Source: Prochlorococcus marinus str. GP2 (GTDB lineage Bacteria; Cyanobacteriota; Cyanobacteriia; PCC-6307; Cyanobiaceae). From it: a stretch of DNA of 64,000 nt. Under the pieces are notes generated by a model. It searched no databases. It was not told the DNA's origin and saw only the letters and a program-made list of their open reading frames with translations. Positions within the stretch are counted from its first letter, which is position 1, and each line of letters opens with the position of its first letter. The position numbers and the translations under genes were made by a program. Location: positions 248,001-312,000 of the forward strand of contig NZ_JNAH01000004.1 of NCBI RefSeq assembly GCF_000759885.1, given 5' to 3'. Shown here piece after piece: positions 15,522 to 25,626 of this stretch.

Positions 15522-16943
15522 ATGCTTTCGTCACAAATTAAATCAAATGAAATCGTTTTTGGTAGTTGCAATAAAGATTTATTAGAAGAAATTATTTTCT
15601 ACGGCATTGGACTTGGTGCTGATTTTGTAGAAATATTTTTAGAGAATACTGACAACTCAAGCGTTTTAGCTGAAGAAGATTTTATTACAAATGTAAGTCC
15701 ATCATTTGGAAGAGGTGCTGGCATTAGAATATTCAAGGGGGAAAAGGATGGATTTGTAAGTACAAATAATTTAACAAAGCAAGGCTTGATGAGATCGGTA
15801 TCTCAGGCTATTGAGATGTTAGACATAACAGATAACAAGAGAGAAGTATTTAACGGTTTAAATGAACATAGGGACTATAGTTTATCCAAGAAAAAATGGA
15901 TTAATGAAGTCCCATCTATTAATGAGATAAGTGAAAAACTACTAGTCAGCACAAAATCTTTAAAAAAAGATAACAAAATAATAACTAGAAAAGGAAGTTA
16001 CTCGAGAAATCTTCAAGAAGTAATTATAGCCTCCAGCGACGGAACCTATGTTTCAGATATTAGATTGCATCAAACAGTTGGACTCAATGTAATTGCAAGT
16101 GATGCCCAATATAGATCTAGTGGAAGTAGAAGATTTGGATCGTCAGGAATGCCTAATGAATTTAGATTATGGGATCACGAAAAAGCAGCTAATGATGTGT
16201 TTGAAAGTTCAATGAACATGTTGTACGCAGATTATGTTGATGCAGGGCAAATGCCTGTTGTATTAGCTAATAAATTTGGTGGCGTTATATTCCATGAAGC
16301 CTGCGGTCATTTACTTGAAACTACTCAAATAGAGAGAGGAACAACACCATTTGAGAATAAATTGAATGAAAAAATTGCACATGAATCTGTAACAGCAATA
16401 GATGAAGGAATATCAGAAGGATCCTTCGGTTCATTATCAGTAGATGATGAAGGTATGGAACCCGAAAAATCAGTTCTTATAAAAGATGGAATTTTAAAAA
16501 AATTCATATCAGACAGGGCAGGTGAATTAAGAACTGGCCATAAAAGAACAGGAAGTGGAAGAAGACAAAATTATTCTTTTGCTGCAGCTTCAAGAATGAG
16601 AAATACTTATATAGCTAAAGGTGAGCACTCGAAAGAGGATTTAATCAATAGTATTAGTGATGGTCTTTACTGCAAATCAATGGGTGGTGGCAGTGTAGGT
16701 GCTACAGGACAATTTAATTTTGCGGTAGAAGAAGGTTATCTTATTAAAAATGGAAAATTAACTAGTCCAGTAAAGGGGGCAACATTGATCGGTGAGGCTA
16801 AAGAAGTTATGCCTAAAATATCAATGTGCGGAAATGACCTTGAATTAGCACCTGGATTCTGTGGTTCCATTAGTGGAAGTGTCAACGTAACTGTTGGCCA
16901 ACCTCATATTAAGGTTGATTCAATCACTGTTGGCGGAAGATAG
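15522..16943 (+). CDS. tldD: TldD-family metalloprotease subunit
   Basis: 473 residues with the zinc motif HEACGH (residues 258-263) in GGVIFHEACGHLLE and the late glycine-rich GFCGSISGSVNVTVGQPH region. TldD pairs with TldE/PmbA to degrade unfolded peptides and to process modified peptides. The partner gene starts four bases downstream, so a TldD-TldE complex is expected. Confidence 0.93.
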   Translation: MLSSQIKSNEIVFGSCNKDLLEEIIFYGIGLGADFVEIFLENTDNSSVLAEEDFITNVSPSFGRGAGIRIFKGEKDGFVSTNNLTKQGLMRSVSQAIEMLDITDNKREVFNGLNEHRDYSLSKKKWINEVPSINEISEKLLVSTKSLKKDNKIITRKGSYSRNLQEVIIASSDGTYVSDIRLHQTVGLNVIASDAQYRSSGSRRFGSSGMPNEFRLWDHEKAANDVFESSMNMLYADYVDAGQMPVVLANKFGGVIFHEACGHLLETTQIERGTTPFENKLNEKIAHESVTAIDEGISEGSFGSLSVDDEGMEPEKSVLIKDGILKKFISDRAGELRTGHKRTGSGRRQNYSFAAASRMRNTYIAKGEHSKEDLINSISDGLYCKSMGGGSVGATGQFNFAVEEGYLIKNGKLTSPVKGATLIGEAKEVMPKISMCGNDLELAPGFCGSISGSVNVTVGQPHIKVDSITVGGR

Positions 16944-16946
16944 GAT

Positions 16947-18299
16947 ATGAATTCAAGAGAAATCACAACTCAAATCTCCAAAGCTGCAGATTTCCTAAAT
17001 CTTAAAAAATGGGATTATGGAGCAAGCTTTTCTAATGATTATTCTGTGCAAGTAGATAAAGGAGAGGCTAAACAACTTAAGGCATCACAAAAGCAAATTT
17101 TAACTATAAGAGTTTGGAATCAATCTAATCTGGTTGGTATTACTACAACAAGTGATATTAGTGAATCTGGTATTAAAAAGGCTCTTAAGCAGGCAAATAT
17201 AGCTTCTGATTTCGGCAATAAGAATGAAACTACAGAATTTTCACCACTAGCGAAGGATCCTATTAAAGTTAAGGATTTTAAAAAAAGAAATCCTGTTGGA
17301 ATAAAAAAATTACTTACACTTTTAAGAGGAGCGGAAGTAAAACTAATAGAAAGTCATGAATCCATAAAATCTGTTCCATATAATGGTTTATCTGAGAGTT
17401 TCTTTGAGAGAGTTTATGCAAATAGTGAGGGTGCCTTTCGAAGTTATTCCAAAAGTCAAGCAGCACTATATTTATATGCAAGAGCAGAAGAGAAAAATAA
17501 GAAGCCTCGTAGTTCAGGTTCTGTAAAACTTGGATATGGAGCTGATGATATAGATATAGAGTCGTGTATTAAAGAGGCTTCAAATAAAACAATTTCTCAT
17601 TTAAATTATTCAACTATTAAAACTGATAAATATTTAATATGTTTTTCCCCAGAGGCTTTTTTAACTATCATTAACGCCTTTAGCTCAATGTTTAATGCTA
17701 GAAGCATCATAGATGGAGTGAGCTTATCTAATAAAAATTCAATCGGAGAGAAACTATCTACAGAAGCACTTAATATTTATGATGATGGCCTTCACGAAAA
17801 GAATATTTCTTCAACACCATTTGATGGAGAAGGAACACCAACCAAAAGACTATGTCTAATTAATAAAGGGAGAATTGAAAATTTTATACATTCTGAATCA
17901 ACTGCAAGAATATTTAAAACAACTCCCACTGGCCACGCTGGACTAGGATCAAAAGTCTCAGTATCTCCTGATTGGATCGTAGTTGAAAAATCAGAAGAAA
18001 ACTTTGATCTAAAAACATCACTAGATCACTCTACTTATGAGGGAGAATTTGTTTATATCGAAGAGTTAAATGCAATCCATGCAGGTGTCAGAGCAAGTCA
18101 AGGTTCATTTTCTCTTCCATTTGATGGATGGCTCTACAAAAACGGTAAAAAAATCTCTATAGAATCTGCCACCGTAGCAGGGGATATCAAATATCTTTTG
18201 AAAAATATAGTAAATATTGAATCAAGCCAGGAGGTAACAACAAGTGGAATTTCTCCACATATATGGGTAGATGAATTATCAATAACTGGTGACGCGTGA
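16947..18299 (+). CDS. pmbA: TldE/PmbA-family protease subunit
   Basis: 450 residues, homologous to TldD but without the HExxxH zinc motif, as expected of the non-catalytic partner. Conserved segments include TPFDGEGTPTKR and SPDWIVVE, with a glycine-rich C-terminus. Co-transcribed with tldD and overlapping fmt by four bases (GTGA). Confidence 0.9.
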   Translation: MNSREITTQISKAADFLNLKKWDYGASFSNDYSVQVDKGEAKQLKASQKQILTIRVWNQSNLVGITTTSDISESGIKKALKQANIASDFGNKNETTEFSPLAKDPIKVKDFKKRNPVGIKKLLTLLRGAEVKLIESHESIKSVPYNGLSESFFERVYANSEGAFRSYSKSQAALYLYARAEEKNKKPRSSGSVKLGYGADDIDIESCIKEASNKTISHLNYSTIKTDKYLICFSPEAFLTIINAFSSMFNARSIIDGVSLSNKNSIGEKLSTEALNIYDDGLHEKNISSTPFDGEGTPTKRLCLINKGRIENFIHSESTARIFKTTPTGHAGLGSKVSVSPDWIVVEKSEENFDLKTSLDHSTYEGEFVYIEELNAIHAGVRASQGSFSLPFDGWLYKNGKKISIESATVAGDIKYLLKNIVNIESSQEVTTSGISPHIWVDELSITGDA

Positions 18300-19282
18300 G
18301 AATTATATTTTGGGGAACACCTGAATATTCAATTTCGAGTCTTGATATTTTAATTAAATCTAAGCACGAGGTAATTGCAGTAGTTAGCCAACCTGATAAG
18401 AAAAGATCTAGGGGAAATAAATTAATATCCTCCCCCATCAAAAACATTGCTGAGCAAGAATCTATAAAAATTTATACTCCAGAAAAAATCAAGGGCAATA
18501 TAGATTTTATAAATGAACTTAAATCACTTTCTTGTGATTTATTTATTGTTATAGCTTACGGGAAAATTTTACCCAAAGAGATATTGGAAATCCCCAAATA
18601 TGGTTGTTGGAACGCACATGCTTCATTACTTCCAAGATGGCGTGGTGCTGCCCCAATCCAATGGTCCCTAATAAAAGGAGATGAATTTACTGGTGTAGGA
18701 ATTATGAAAATGAATGAGGGACTAGATACTGGCGATATATTGTTGGAAGAAAAAATTAAAATCGATAATAACGATAATTTAAATACACTATCTGAAAAAC
18801 TTAGTATTTTATCGGCAAAATTATTTTTAAATGCTACATCTTTAATCGAAGAAAATATTAATAAAAAAACTACTTCCAAATTAACAAAACAAAATACCCT
18901 TGGAAGAGAGATTACTTACGCAAGAATGATTGAAAAATCAGATTTTAAAGTGGTTTGGAGTAATGAGGCATTTAAAATTTCTCAAAAAATTAAAGCACTA
19001 TACCCAAAAGCAAATACAACTTTTAGAGGTAAGAACCTAAAAATAATTAAAATCAAAGTTTTGAGTAGTGATGAAATAAAAAATGAAAAATACCTTAAAA
19101 TGAGAAACTATTCAAAACCAGGAATTATTCTTTCTGTCTTAGAAAATGAAGGAATAATAATTTCAACTAAAACTGATCCGATTATTTTATTAGAAGCAAA
19201 ACTTGAAGGCAAAAACATATCTAGCAAAAATCAATTGATACAACAGTTAAAACCTACAGTAGGTGAATATTTCTCAGATTAA
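18296..19282 (+). CDS. fmt: Methionyl-tRNA formyltransferase
   Basis: 328 residues; formylates Met-tRNAi using 10-formyl-tetrahydrofolate. The catalytic block NAHASLLPRWRGAAPIQW and the Asp in EGLDTGDIL are present, and a C-terminal tRNA-binding domain follows. Start is GTG overlapping the pmbA stop. Its substrate, the initiator tRNA, is also encoded in this window. The end overlaps the convergent terC by four bases. Confidence 0.94.
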   Translation: MRIIFWGTPEYSISSLDILIKSKHEVIAVVSQPDKKRSRGNKLISSPIKNIAEQESIKIYTPEKIKGNIDFINELKSLSCDLFIVIAYGKILPKEILEIPKYGCWNAHASLLPRWRGAAPIQWSLIKGDEFTGVGIMKMNEGLDTGDILLEEKIKIDNNDNLNTLSEKLSILSAKLFLNATSLIEENINKKTTSKLTKQNTLGREITYARMIEKSDFKVVWSNEAFKISQKIKALYPKANTTFRGKNLKIIKIKVLSSDEIKNEKYLKMRNYSKPGIILSVLENEGIIISTKTDPIILLEAKLEGKNISSKNQLIQQLKPTVGEYFSD

Positions 19283-19992
19283 GCTTTAGATTCTTTTTTA
19301 GAGAATCCCCAAATGAAAGCAAAAAGAATCAAAATATAAAAATAATAGTCTGGAAGAATGGACTCTTTTATTAACGTATTTAGTAAAAGCTTAATCCCAA
19401 CAATCAAAATCGCAACGTAACCGGCTGTTTCCAATCTAGAAAATATATCCAGAAGTTTTAAAAAAATCCCAGATGTAAATCTTAATGCTAATACACCAAT
19501 TACTGCTCCAAATATAATTAATATGTATTGATCGCTAATTGCTACTGCAGTAGTAATACTGTCTATAGAAAATGCAAAATCAGTAATTGAAAGAAGTGCT
19601 ACAACTCTTAAGAACCTAAGATTATTTTTTTTATTATCTGTTCCACTTTCAGCATTTTCTATATCTGAATTTAAAAAAACATTAGAAAAGAATAAGTATA
19701 TTAAATAAAAACCAGCAAAAACTCTAATAAGAATATACTTGAGAAGAACGTTAGATAATATGATGAGAATAATTCTAAATAATAAAGATATTGTTATACC
19801 AATATTTAAGGCTCTTGACCTTAATTCTGAACTGTCGAGGGATTTAGTAAGAGAAGCTAGTGCGACAGCATTATCAGCCGACAATAATAATTCTAGAGCA
19901 ATTAATATTGGTAAAAGTGTGAAGATTTCGTACCAGCTATCTACCTGATCTAGTGTTGGTATAAAAGAATTTATTGCGGCCGAATCCATCAA
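19279..19992 (-). CDS. TerC family integral membrane protein
   Basis: 237 residues, about seven spans, with the family acidic motifs LELLLSADNAVAL (about 31-43) and ITDFAFSIDSITTAVAI (about 136-152), whose aspartates sit in the membrane. TerC proteins are implicated in Mn2+ export and metalation and, in plastids, thylakoid membrane biogenesis. Metal specificity here is inferred. Divergent from mfd with about 70 bases between. Confidence 0.9.
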   Translation of the reverse strand: MMDSAAINSFIPTLDQVDSWYEIFTLLPILIALELLLSADNAVALASLTKSLDSSELRSRALNIGITISLLFRIILIILSNVLLKYILIRVFAGFYLIYLFFSNVFLNSDIENAESGTDNKKNNLRFLRVVALLSITDFAFSIDSITTAVAISDQYILIIFGAVIGVLALRFTSGIFLKLLDIFSRLETAGYVAILIVGIKLLLNTLIKESILPDYYFYILILFAFIWGFSKKESKA

Positions 19993-20063
19993 ATATTGTT
20001 CACAATCAGTATAAAATCTAATATAATAGATCGGATATTTGTAATCAAGATTGATAACTATTA

Positions 20064-23000
20064 ATGAGTTTAAATACTTTAGTTGATTATATTTCTAACT
20101 CACAAATTACTTCTGAATTAATAAAAAGAATTTCAAAAAATAATGAATTAAATATTGTTGGCTCAAGTAGATATGCTAAATCAATAATTTTAGATAGCAT
20201 CGCAAAAAAAGAGAAAAAAAATATAGTATTAATATGTCCTAATATAGAAATTGCATACAAATGGATTGGTTATTTTGAAAGTATAAATGAGAAAGAAGTT
20301 TTATATTATCCTCCAACAGAACATCTACCATATGCATCAATTAATAAATCCAAAGAGATTGAATTTAGTCAGCTTACTGTTTTATCCAAATTAATAAAAA
20401 AAGAAAAAAAGCAACTTAATATTGTTATATCAACAGAGAGATCACTACAGCCTCATCTAATAAATAAAAACTTATTAATTGAAAACAAGTTAGATTTAAA
20501 AAAAGGATTTCAAATCGAGATTCAAGAATTAGCAAATAAACTTACTTTGTTGGGTTATACAAAGGAAAATGTAACTTCAACAGAAGGATTCTGGAGTAGG
20601 AGAGGGGAAATAATAGATATTTATCCTGTCAATAATGAGTTTCCTGTAAGATTAGAATTTTTTGATAATGTAATTGAGAAAATAAGAGAATATGATCCCA
20701 ATTCACAGAAAACATTAGAAAGTATCAATAATGTTGAAATAATACAGGCTGGATTTGATTTATTAATAAAAGATAAGTTAAATAATTTATCTAAAAACAG
20801 TATTTTTAATTCAGAAGATATAAATAAAAATAATCTCGATCGCTATTTAGGAATAATTGAAAAACAACCCTCAAATATAATAGATTTTATAAATAGGGAA
20901 ACAATTCTTGTAATTGATGAATTAGAAGATTGTAAAAAATTTGCAAATAATTGGTATCTTGATTCAGAAAGTAGTTTTGATAATTGTAAGTATGAATTAA
21001 ATGAGAACCTTAAAAATAATGACATTAATTTAGAGGCCAAACCTAATTTGCATTTAAAGTTTGATGAAATATTAGATAAACTAGGAAATTTTAATTTAAT
21101 AAAATTTTATGAATTTGAATCTAAAGTAAATATTGATAATAGGTTTTTGTTAAACGATAAAAGATTAAACTCATACTCTAAAAATATAGGGAAATTATCC
21201 AATGATATAAATAAAAATATAAAAAATAATGAAAAAGTATGGATATTATCAGCACAGCCATTGAGAACTAGGACTTTACTTTTTGAGCACGAATGTAATA
21301 CAAATTTCTTAAACAATCCTAATGATACTGATGAAGCATTTAAGTCAATTAATAGTTCAACCCCTTTAATTTTAAAAAATAAGAATAATTATGAAATCGA
21401 GGGATTTTATCTTCCGATATGGAAAGTTGTCCTGATAACAGATAAAGAATTATTTTCACAACAATCTCTTTTTAATAATGTATTCATAAGAAGAAAAAAA
21501 AGAAGTGTCAATTCAAATATAAATGTAAATAAGATTAGTCCTGGTGATTTTATAGTTCATAAAAATCATGGAATAGGAAGATTTTTAAAAATAGAAAAAA
21601 TAAATATAACTGGTGATTCCAGAGATTATTTAGTCATTCAGTATCAAGATGGGAAGATAAGTGTTGCTGCTGATCAGCTTGGTAGTGTTAACAGATATAG
21701 ATCAAGCGGAAAAATAAAGCCAAAAATAAATAAATTAGGAGGGACAGAATGGGAAAGAATAAAAGATAAAAATAAGAAACAAATCAAAAAAGTTGCTGTC
21801 GATATTTTAAAACTTTATGCAAAGAGAGAAAAATTAAGGGGGTACATTTACCCAGAAGATGGTCCTTGGCAAGATGAATTAGAGGAATCATTCCCTTATC
21901 AACCAACACCTGATCAAATTACTGCCGTAGAAGAAATAAAAGCTGATATGGAAAGCGATAAGCCAATGGACAGACTAGTTTGTGGAGATGTAGGATTTGG
22001 TAAAACAGAAGTCGCTGTTCGGGCTATTTTTAAGGCTATTACATCAGGCAAACAGGTAATATTACTAGCGCCTACAACAATCCTAGCTCAGCAACATTGG
22101 AGAACAATAAATAATAGATTTTCACCTTACCCAATAAAAGTATCATTACTCAATAGATTCAAAACCGTTAATGAAAGAAAGGAAATCTATGCAGGTTTGA
22201 AAAATAACAAAATTGATTTAGTTGTAGCAACGCACCAAATTTTAGGTAAAGAAATAGAAATTAAAAACTTAGGACTACTTGTGATTGATGAAGAACAAAG
22301 ATTTGGAGTGAGGCAAAAAGAAAAAATTAAAAAACTCAAAAACAACATAGACGTTTTAACTATCTCAGCAACTCCAATTCCAAGAACTCTTTATATGAGC
22401 TTATCTGGACTAAGACAAATGAGCCTACTAAATACTCCTCCTCCATCAAGAAGATCAATAAAAACATATTTATCTGAAATAGATATGGATGTTATAAGAA
22501 CTGCAATTAATCAAGAACTTGATAGAGGAGGTCAAATCTTTTATGTTCTTCCAAGAATTTCTGATATTGATCAAGCTGTAAACAAATTAAAAAATATGTT
22601 TCCCAGCTTAAAATTTATTGTTGCACATGGGCAAATGAACGAAACAGAGCTTGAAAATGCAATGATTGCTTTTAATAATGGAGAAGTTGATCTAATGATA
22701 TGCACAACGATAATTGAAAGTGGATTAGACATCCCTAAAGTGAATACAATAATTATTGAAGATTCTCACAAATTTGGCCTTTCACAACTTTATCAACTTA
22801 GAGGAAGAGTTGGCAGAAGCGGTGTACAAGCACATGCATGGTTGTTTTATCCAAATATAAATAAAATTAATGACGCTGCAAAACAAAGATTGAAAGCGAT
22901 AAAAGACTTTTCAGAACTAGGAAGTGGATACCAACTTGCTATGAAAGATATGGAAATAAGAGGTGTTGGTAGTTTGCTAGGAGAAGAGCAGAGTGGAAAG

Positions 23001-23576
23001 GTTAATGCTATTGGATATGATTTATATATAGAAATGCTCCATGAGGCTATTTCAGAAATCAGTGGCCAAGAAATACCTGAAGTTAGCGATACTCAAATTG
23101 ATCTACCAATAAATGCATTTATACCTGCATCATGGATATTAAACAGAGAAGAGAAGCTTGAGGCTTACAAATCCGCTACCGAATGTTCAAATAATGATGA
23201 ATTAACTGAATTAGCCACAGACTGGGTTAATAGATATGGAAACTTACCCAAAGCTGTTGAGTCTTTAATTATGATAATGAGACTAAAATTACTGGCTAAA
23301 AAATGTGGTTTTAATAAGATCAAACTCAAAAAACCAAATATTTTAATAGAGTCAAAATTAAAACAATCAACTTTTAAGATGCTGCGAAATTCTTTACCAA
23401 GCAGCGTTCAAAATAAATTTAATTTTGATGAGGGAGAGCAATTTTCACTTATAACCATAAGAGGTTTAGGAGTGACTGAAATTGAAAATCAAATTGATCA
23501 ATTAATGTTTTGGTTTGGTTTATTTGTAAAAGAAATAAATAATTTTGATAAAGATCTACTAATCAAAAAAGAATAA
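20064..23576 (+). CDS. mfd: Transcription-repair coupling factor
   Basis: 1170 residues. The N-terminal UvrB-like region carries TEGFWSRRGEIIDIYP. A CarD-like RNA polymerase-interacting domain (about residues 490-560) begins SPGDFIVHKNHGIGRF. The RecG-like helicase has Walker A CGDVGFGKTEVA, DEEQ box IDEEQRFG, TISATPIPRTL and QLRGRVGRSG. The C-terminal TRCF domain follows. Mfd removes stalled RNA polymerase and recruits UvrA for strand-specific repair. Confidence 0.97.
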   Translation: MSLNTLVDYISNSQITSELIKRISKNNELNIVGSSRYAKSIILDSIAKKEKKNIVLICPNIEIAYKWIGYFESINEKEVLYYPPTEHLPYASINKSKEIEFSQLTVLSKLIKKEKKQLNIVISTERSLQPHLINKNLLIENKLDLKKGFQIEIQELANKLTLLGYTKENVTSTEGFWSRRGEIIDIYPVNNEFPVRLEFFDNVIEKIREYDPNSQKTLESINNVEIIQAGFDLLIKDKLNNLSKNSIFNSEDINKNNLDRYLGIIEKQPSNIIDFINRETILVIDELEDCKKFANNWYLDSESSFDNCKYELNENLKNNDINLEAKPNLHLKFDEILDKLGNFNLIKFYEFESKVNIDNRFLLNDKRLNSYSKNIGKLSNDINKNIKNNEKVWILSAQPLRTRTLLFEHECNTNFLNNPNDTDEAFKSINSSTPLILKNKNNYEIEGFYLPIWKVVLITDKELFSQQSLFNNVFIRRKKRSVNSNINVNKISPGDFIVHKNHGIGRFLKIEKINITGDSRDYLVIQYQDGKISVAADQLGSVNRYRSSGKIKPKINKLGGTEWERIKDKNKKQIKKVAVDILKLYAKREKLRGYIYPEDGPWQDELEESFPYQPTPDQITAVEEIKADMESDKPMDRLVCGDVGFGKTEVAVRAIFKAITSGKQVILLAPTTILAQQHWRTINNRFSPYPIKVSLLNRFKTVNERKEIYAGLKNNKIDLVVATHQILGKEIEIKNLGLLVIDEEQRFGVRQKEKIKKLKNNIDVLTISATPIPRTLYMSLSGLRQMSLLNTPPPSRRSIKTYLSEIDMDVIRTAINQELDRGGQIFYVLPRISDIDQAVNKLKNMFPSLKFIVAHGQMNETELENAMIAFNNGEVDLMICTTIIESGLDIPKVNTIIIEDSHKFGLSQLYQLRGRVGRSGVQAHAWLFYPNINKINDAAKQRLKAIKDFSELGSGYQLAMKDMEIRGVGSLLGEEQSGKVNAIGYDLYIEMLHEAISEISGQEIPEVSDTQIDLPINAFIPASWILNREEKLEAYKSATECSNNDELTELATDWVNRYGNLPKAVESLIMIMRLKLLAKKCGFNKIKLKKPNILIESKLKQSTFKMLRNSLPSSVQNKFNFDEGEQFSLITIRGLGVTEIENQIDQLMFWFGLFVKEINNFDKDLLIKKE

Positions 23577-23648
23577 ATCATTAAATATTTATTTAATATC
23601 CGCGAAAGAGTAAATTTTCAGTTAAATTGTTAAAAATTTGATACTTAA

Positions 23649-23810
23649 ATGGGCGAATATATAGATATAGGAATTCAAACTTCGATTTTACCCTTATCAT
23701 TAATTATTTCATCAATTTTAATTGGTGCTTACGCTTTATTTGGAATCGAGACAGAAAATGATGACGATGATTCAGATTCAGGTAGTGGAGGCCTAATGCA
23801 ACCGATCTGA
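23649..23810 (+). CDS. Small single-span membrane protein (53 aa)
   Basis: ATG frame with one span (about residues 13-31, ILPLSLIISSILIGAYALF) and a strongly acidic, glycine-serine tail (ENDDDDSDSGSGG). It follows mfd by 70 bases and is convergent with the next minus-strand gene. Function unknown. Confidence 0.65.
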   Translation: MGEYIDIGIQTSILPLSLIISSILIGAYALFGIETENDDDDSDSGSGGLMQPI

Positions 23811-23812
23811 TA

Positions 23813-24181
23813 TTATTTATAATTGACTTGTTTTTCCCTTTTTTTTGTAATTCTAAATAACCTATAAAAAGATCCTATTAATAAAATTAAAGTTATAAGC
23901 GCTAAAATAAAAATAAGGATCACTAAAAAAATCTCATAAATATTTGAAAATAGATCAATAATTAGTAGAAAAGATTTATTAAAGTTATTCGGTAGATTTT
24001 GTAGTAGCAAATTTTTATTAGGTATTAAATAATTTATATAAATTAAAAAAAGACTCAAAATAAACATAAAAGCAGCCTCGATAAATAGCCTCTTCTTGGA
24101 TTTTCTTCTTAAACTTAATTTTTTTTTAAAAATATATTTATTAGAGTTCATATTTAAGCTGGGTATTTGTAAATCTGTCAT
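23813..24181 (-). CDS. Hypothetical two-span membrane protein
   Basis: 122 residues with a basic N-terminus (KKKLSLRRKSKKR, about 19-31), two spans (about 33-52 and 82-106) and a basic C-terminus, predicting both ends cytoplasmic. No recognised family. Ends two bases from the convergent small acidic membrane protein gene. Confidence 0.55.
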   Translation of the reverse strand: MTDLQIPSLNMNSNKYIFKKKLSLRRKSKKRLFIEAAFMFILSLFLIYINYLIPNKNLLLQNLPNNFNKSFLLIIDLFSNIYEIFLVILIFILALITLILLIGSFYRLFRITKKREKQVNYK

Positions 24182-24270
24182 ACATCAAGGCTCAAAGAAT
24201 AATTAATTAATTATTCAGAAAAGAAATTACCCTATGTTATCGTGTTTGTATTTAGGATGCTAATCGGCCT

Positions 24271-24858
24271 TTATTTAGGATTTATTAATTCATTTTTTTC
24301 TATATCTTCAACAGGATTATAAAAATATATAAAAGTGGAGGAGAATAGTATTAAAGAGCAAATTGAAATAATAGGCGGCATAATAAAATTAAAAAATTTA
24401 AGTTTATTACTTAAACCAAATCTTGCTTTTTTAGGAATATTATTAGATCCAGTTTTTTTTATTATTACATTTGATGATTCATTTAACTGATCAAAACAAT
24501 TAATGGTGTCTGACAATAATGAATTACCAATCTTTAAAGTTAATGGTTTTACATTTGGTTTAGAGCTCTTAAGAACAATATTATGGGTGTGGAGATTGTC
24601 AGCCTTTATATCAATTAATTTAGACTCATATATTGGAGTTTCGTTTTTGATTAGAAGATTTGAATAAATATAAAATGCATTCATAATAGGTCTTAAATGT
24701 TCAACTTTTCCTTCAATGAGTGGTTGATCAGTCATGGATAACTTCCATTGTGAGATTATTGAAATTTGATCTTTATTTTCATTATTTGAATAATCTGGCA
24801 AACCGATTACTTCAAGATTCACCGAAGATTGATTAAATGAAAATTTGTTTTGCATCAT
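24271..24858 (-). CDS. DUF4335-like protein
   Basis: 195 residues. Beta-rich N-terminal domain with QWKLSMTDQPLIEGKVEHL, typical of what I recall as DUF4335, then a basic linker and one C-terminal span (about 163-184). It lies directly after the DUF3038-like gene, a pairing common in cyanobacteria. Function unknown. Confidence 0.58.
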   Translation of the reverse strand: MMQNKFSFNQSSVNLEVIGLPDYSNNENKDQISIISQWKLSMTDQPLIEGKVEHLRPIMNAFYIYSNLLIKNETPIYESKLIDIKADNLHTHNIVLKSSKPNVKPLTLKIGNSLLSDTINCFDQLNESSNVIIKKTGSNNIPKKARFGLSNKLKFFNFIMPPIISICSLILFSSTFIYFYNPVEDIEKNELINPK

Positions 24859-24859
24859 A

Positions 24860-25384
24860 TTAAAGATCGAATAAAAAATTCTTCAACTTTTGATAACCTT
24901 GATTTGAAATACTAAGGGATAAGGTGAGCAAAGACTTTATAATAATTTCATCATTTTCAGTTTGATTTAAAAGTTTTTTCACTCTTATACTATCTATATT
25001 AAATCTCTCTTTTATCAAATCAATAAATCTCCTATTAAAATCATTCCAAACAAGAGAATTCATTTCAAGATTTTCTTTAGATTTAAGTATTTCTCTGATA
25101 TAAGGATATAAATATCTAGACATTTCAACAGTTATTTTAACTAACGCATCGAATTCATCTTGTTTAATATTGTTATTAATATAAGATTTTCTTAATGGAT
25201 TATTATTTCTTAATTTCCAAATAGTAACTTTATTTGGAAAAACATTATTTAAATTAAGTCTATTTGATATAGCATAAAGGGATTGTAAACCATTCAAATC
25301 AATAGTCTCTAGGATTAATAATAATAAATCAAGCTTCTCTATCGATTGCCTTGATACCTGATTTCCTTTAGTTAAAAGAGTAAT
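24860..25384 (-). CDS. DUF3038-like protein, non-AUG start likely
   Basis: The first canonical start in frame is TTG at 25297, but the frame upstream already encodes family-like sequence (RQSIEKLDLLLLILETID), so that start would delete it. Upstream to the TAG at 25421-25423 there is no ATG, GTG or TTG. ATT at 25384 is the start proposed here; the alternative is readthrough of TAG from the preceding gene, which is in the same frame. The protein is helical, with YPYIREILKSKENL in the middle. Function unknown; paired with the DUF4335-like gene. Confidence 0.55.
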   Translation of the reverse strand: MTLLTKGNQVSRQSIEKLDLLLLILETIDLNGLQSLYAISNRLNLNNVFPNKVTIWKLRNNNPLRKSYINNNIKQDEFDALVKITVEMSRYLYPYIREILKSKENLEMNSLVWNDFNRRFIDLIKERFNIDSIRVKKLLNQTENDEIIIKSLLTLSLSISNQGYQKLKNFLFDL

Positions 25385-25420
25385 TTTTCTTGGTTCAAAT
25401 ATAAGACAATTATAACAGTA

Positions 25421-25621
25421 CTATCTTTCCGATTTTTGAAATAAAAATGAATATAACTTATCAAGTTCTTCAATAGTTAGCATTCCATAACTCCATAATA
25501 ATATTGGTAATGGAGTATTATTTTTTATAGATAATTTTATACCAAGTTCAATAGTAGATTCATCTAAACCTAATACATTAAATAAATAAATTATCATTTC
25601 TTTAGATACATAATTATTCAT
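25421..25621 (-). CDS. DUF2949-like small protein (66 aa)
   Basis: 66 residues matching the pattern of DUF2949: an N-terminal helix (EMIIYLFNVLGLDESTIELG), a TPLPILLWSYGMLTIEELDKLYSFL core. Function unknown. Its TAG stop is followed in the same frame by the DUF3038-like coding sequence. It starts five bases after the UbiH-like gene's stop. Confidence 0.6.
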   Translation of the reverse strand: MNNYVSKEMIIYLFNVLGLDESTIELGIKLSIKNNTPLPILLWSYGMLTIEELDKLYSFLFQKSER

Positions 25622-25626
25622 GAATT

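Noticed and set aside
20843-21316. Minus-strand ORFs inside mfd
   Set aside because: Antisense to the N-terminal region of a conserved 1170-residue protein; composition is a mirror of the sense codons.
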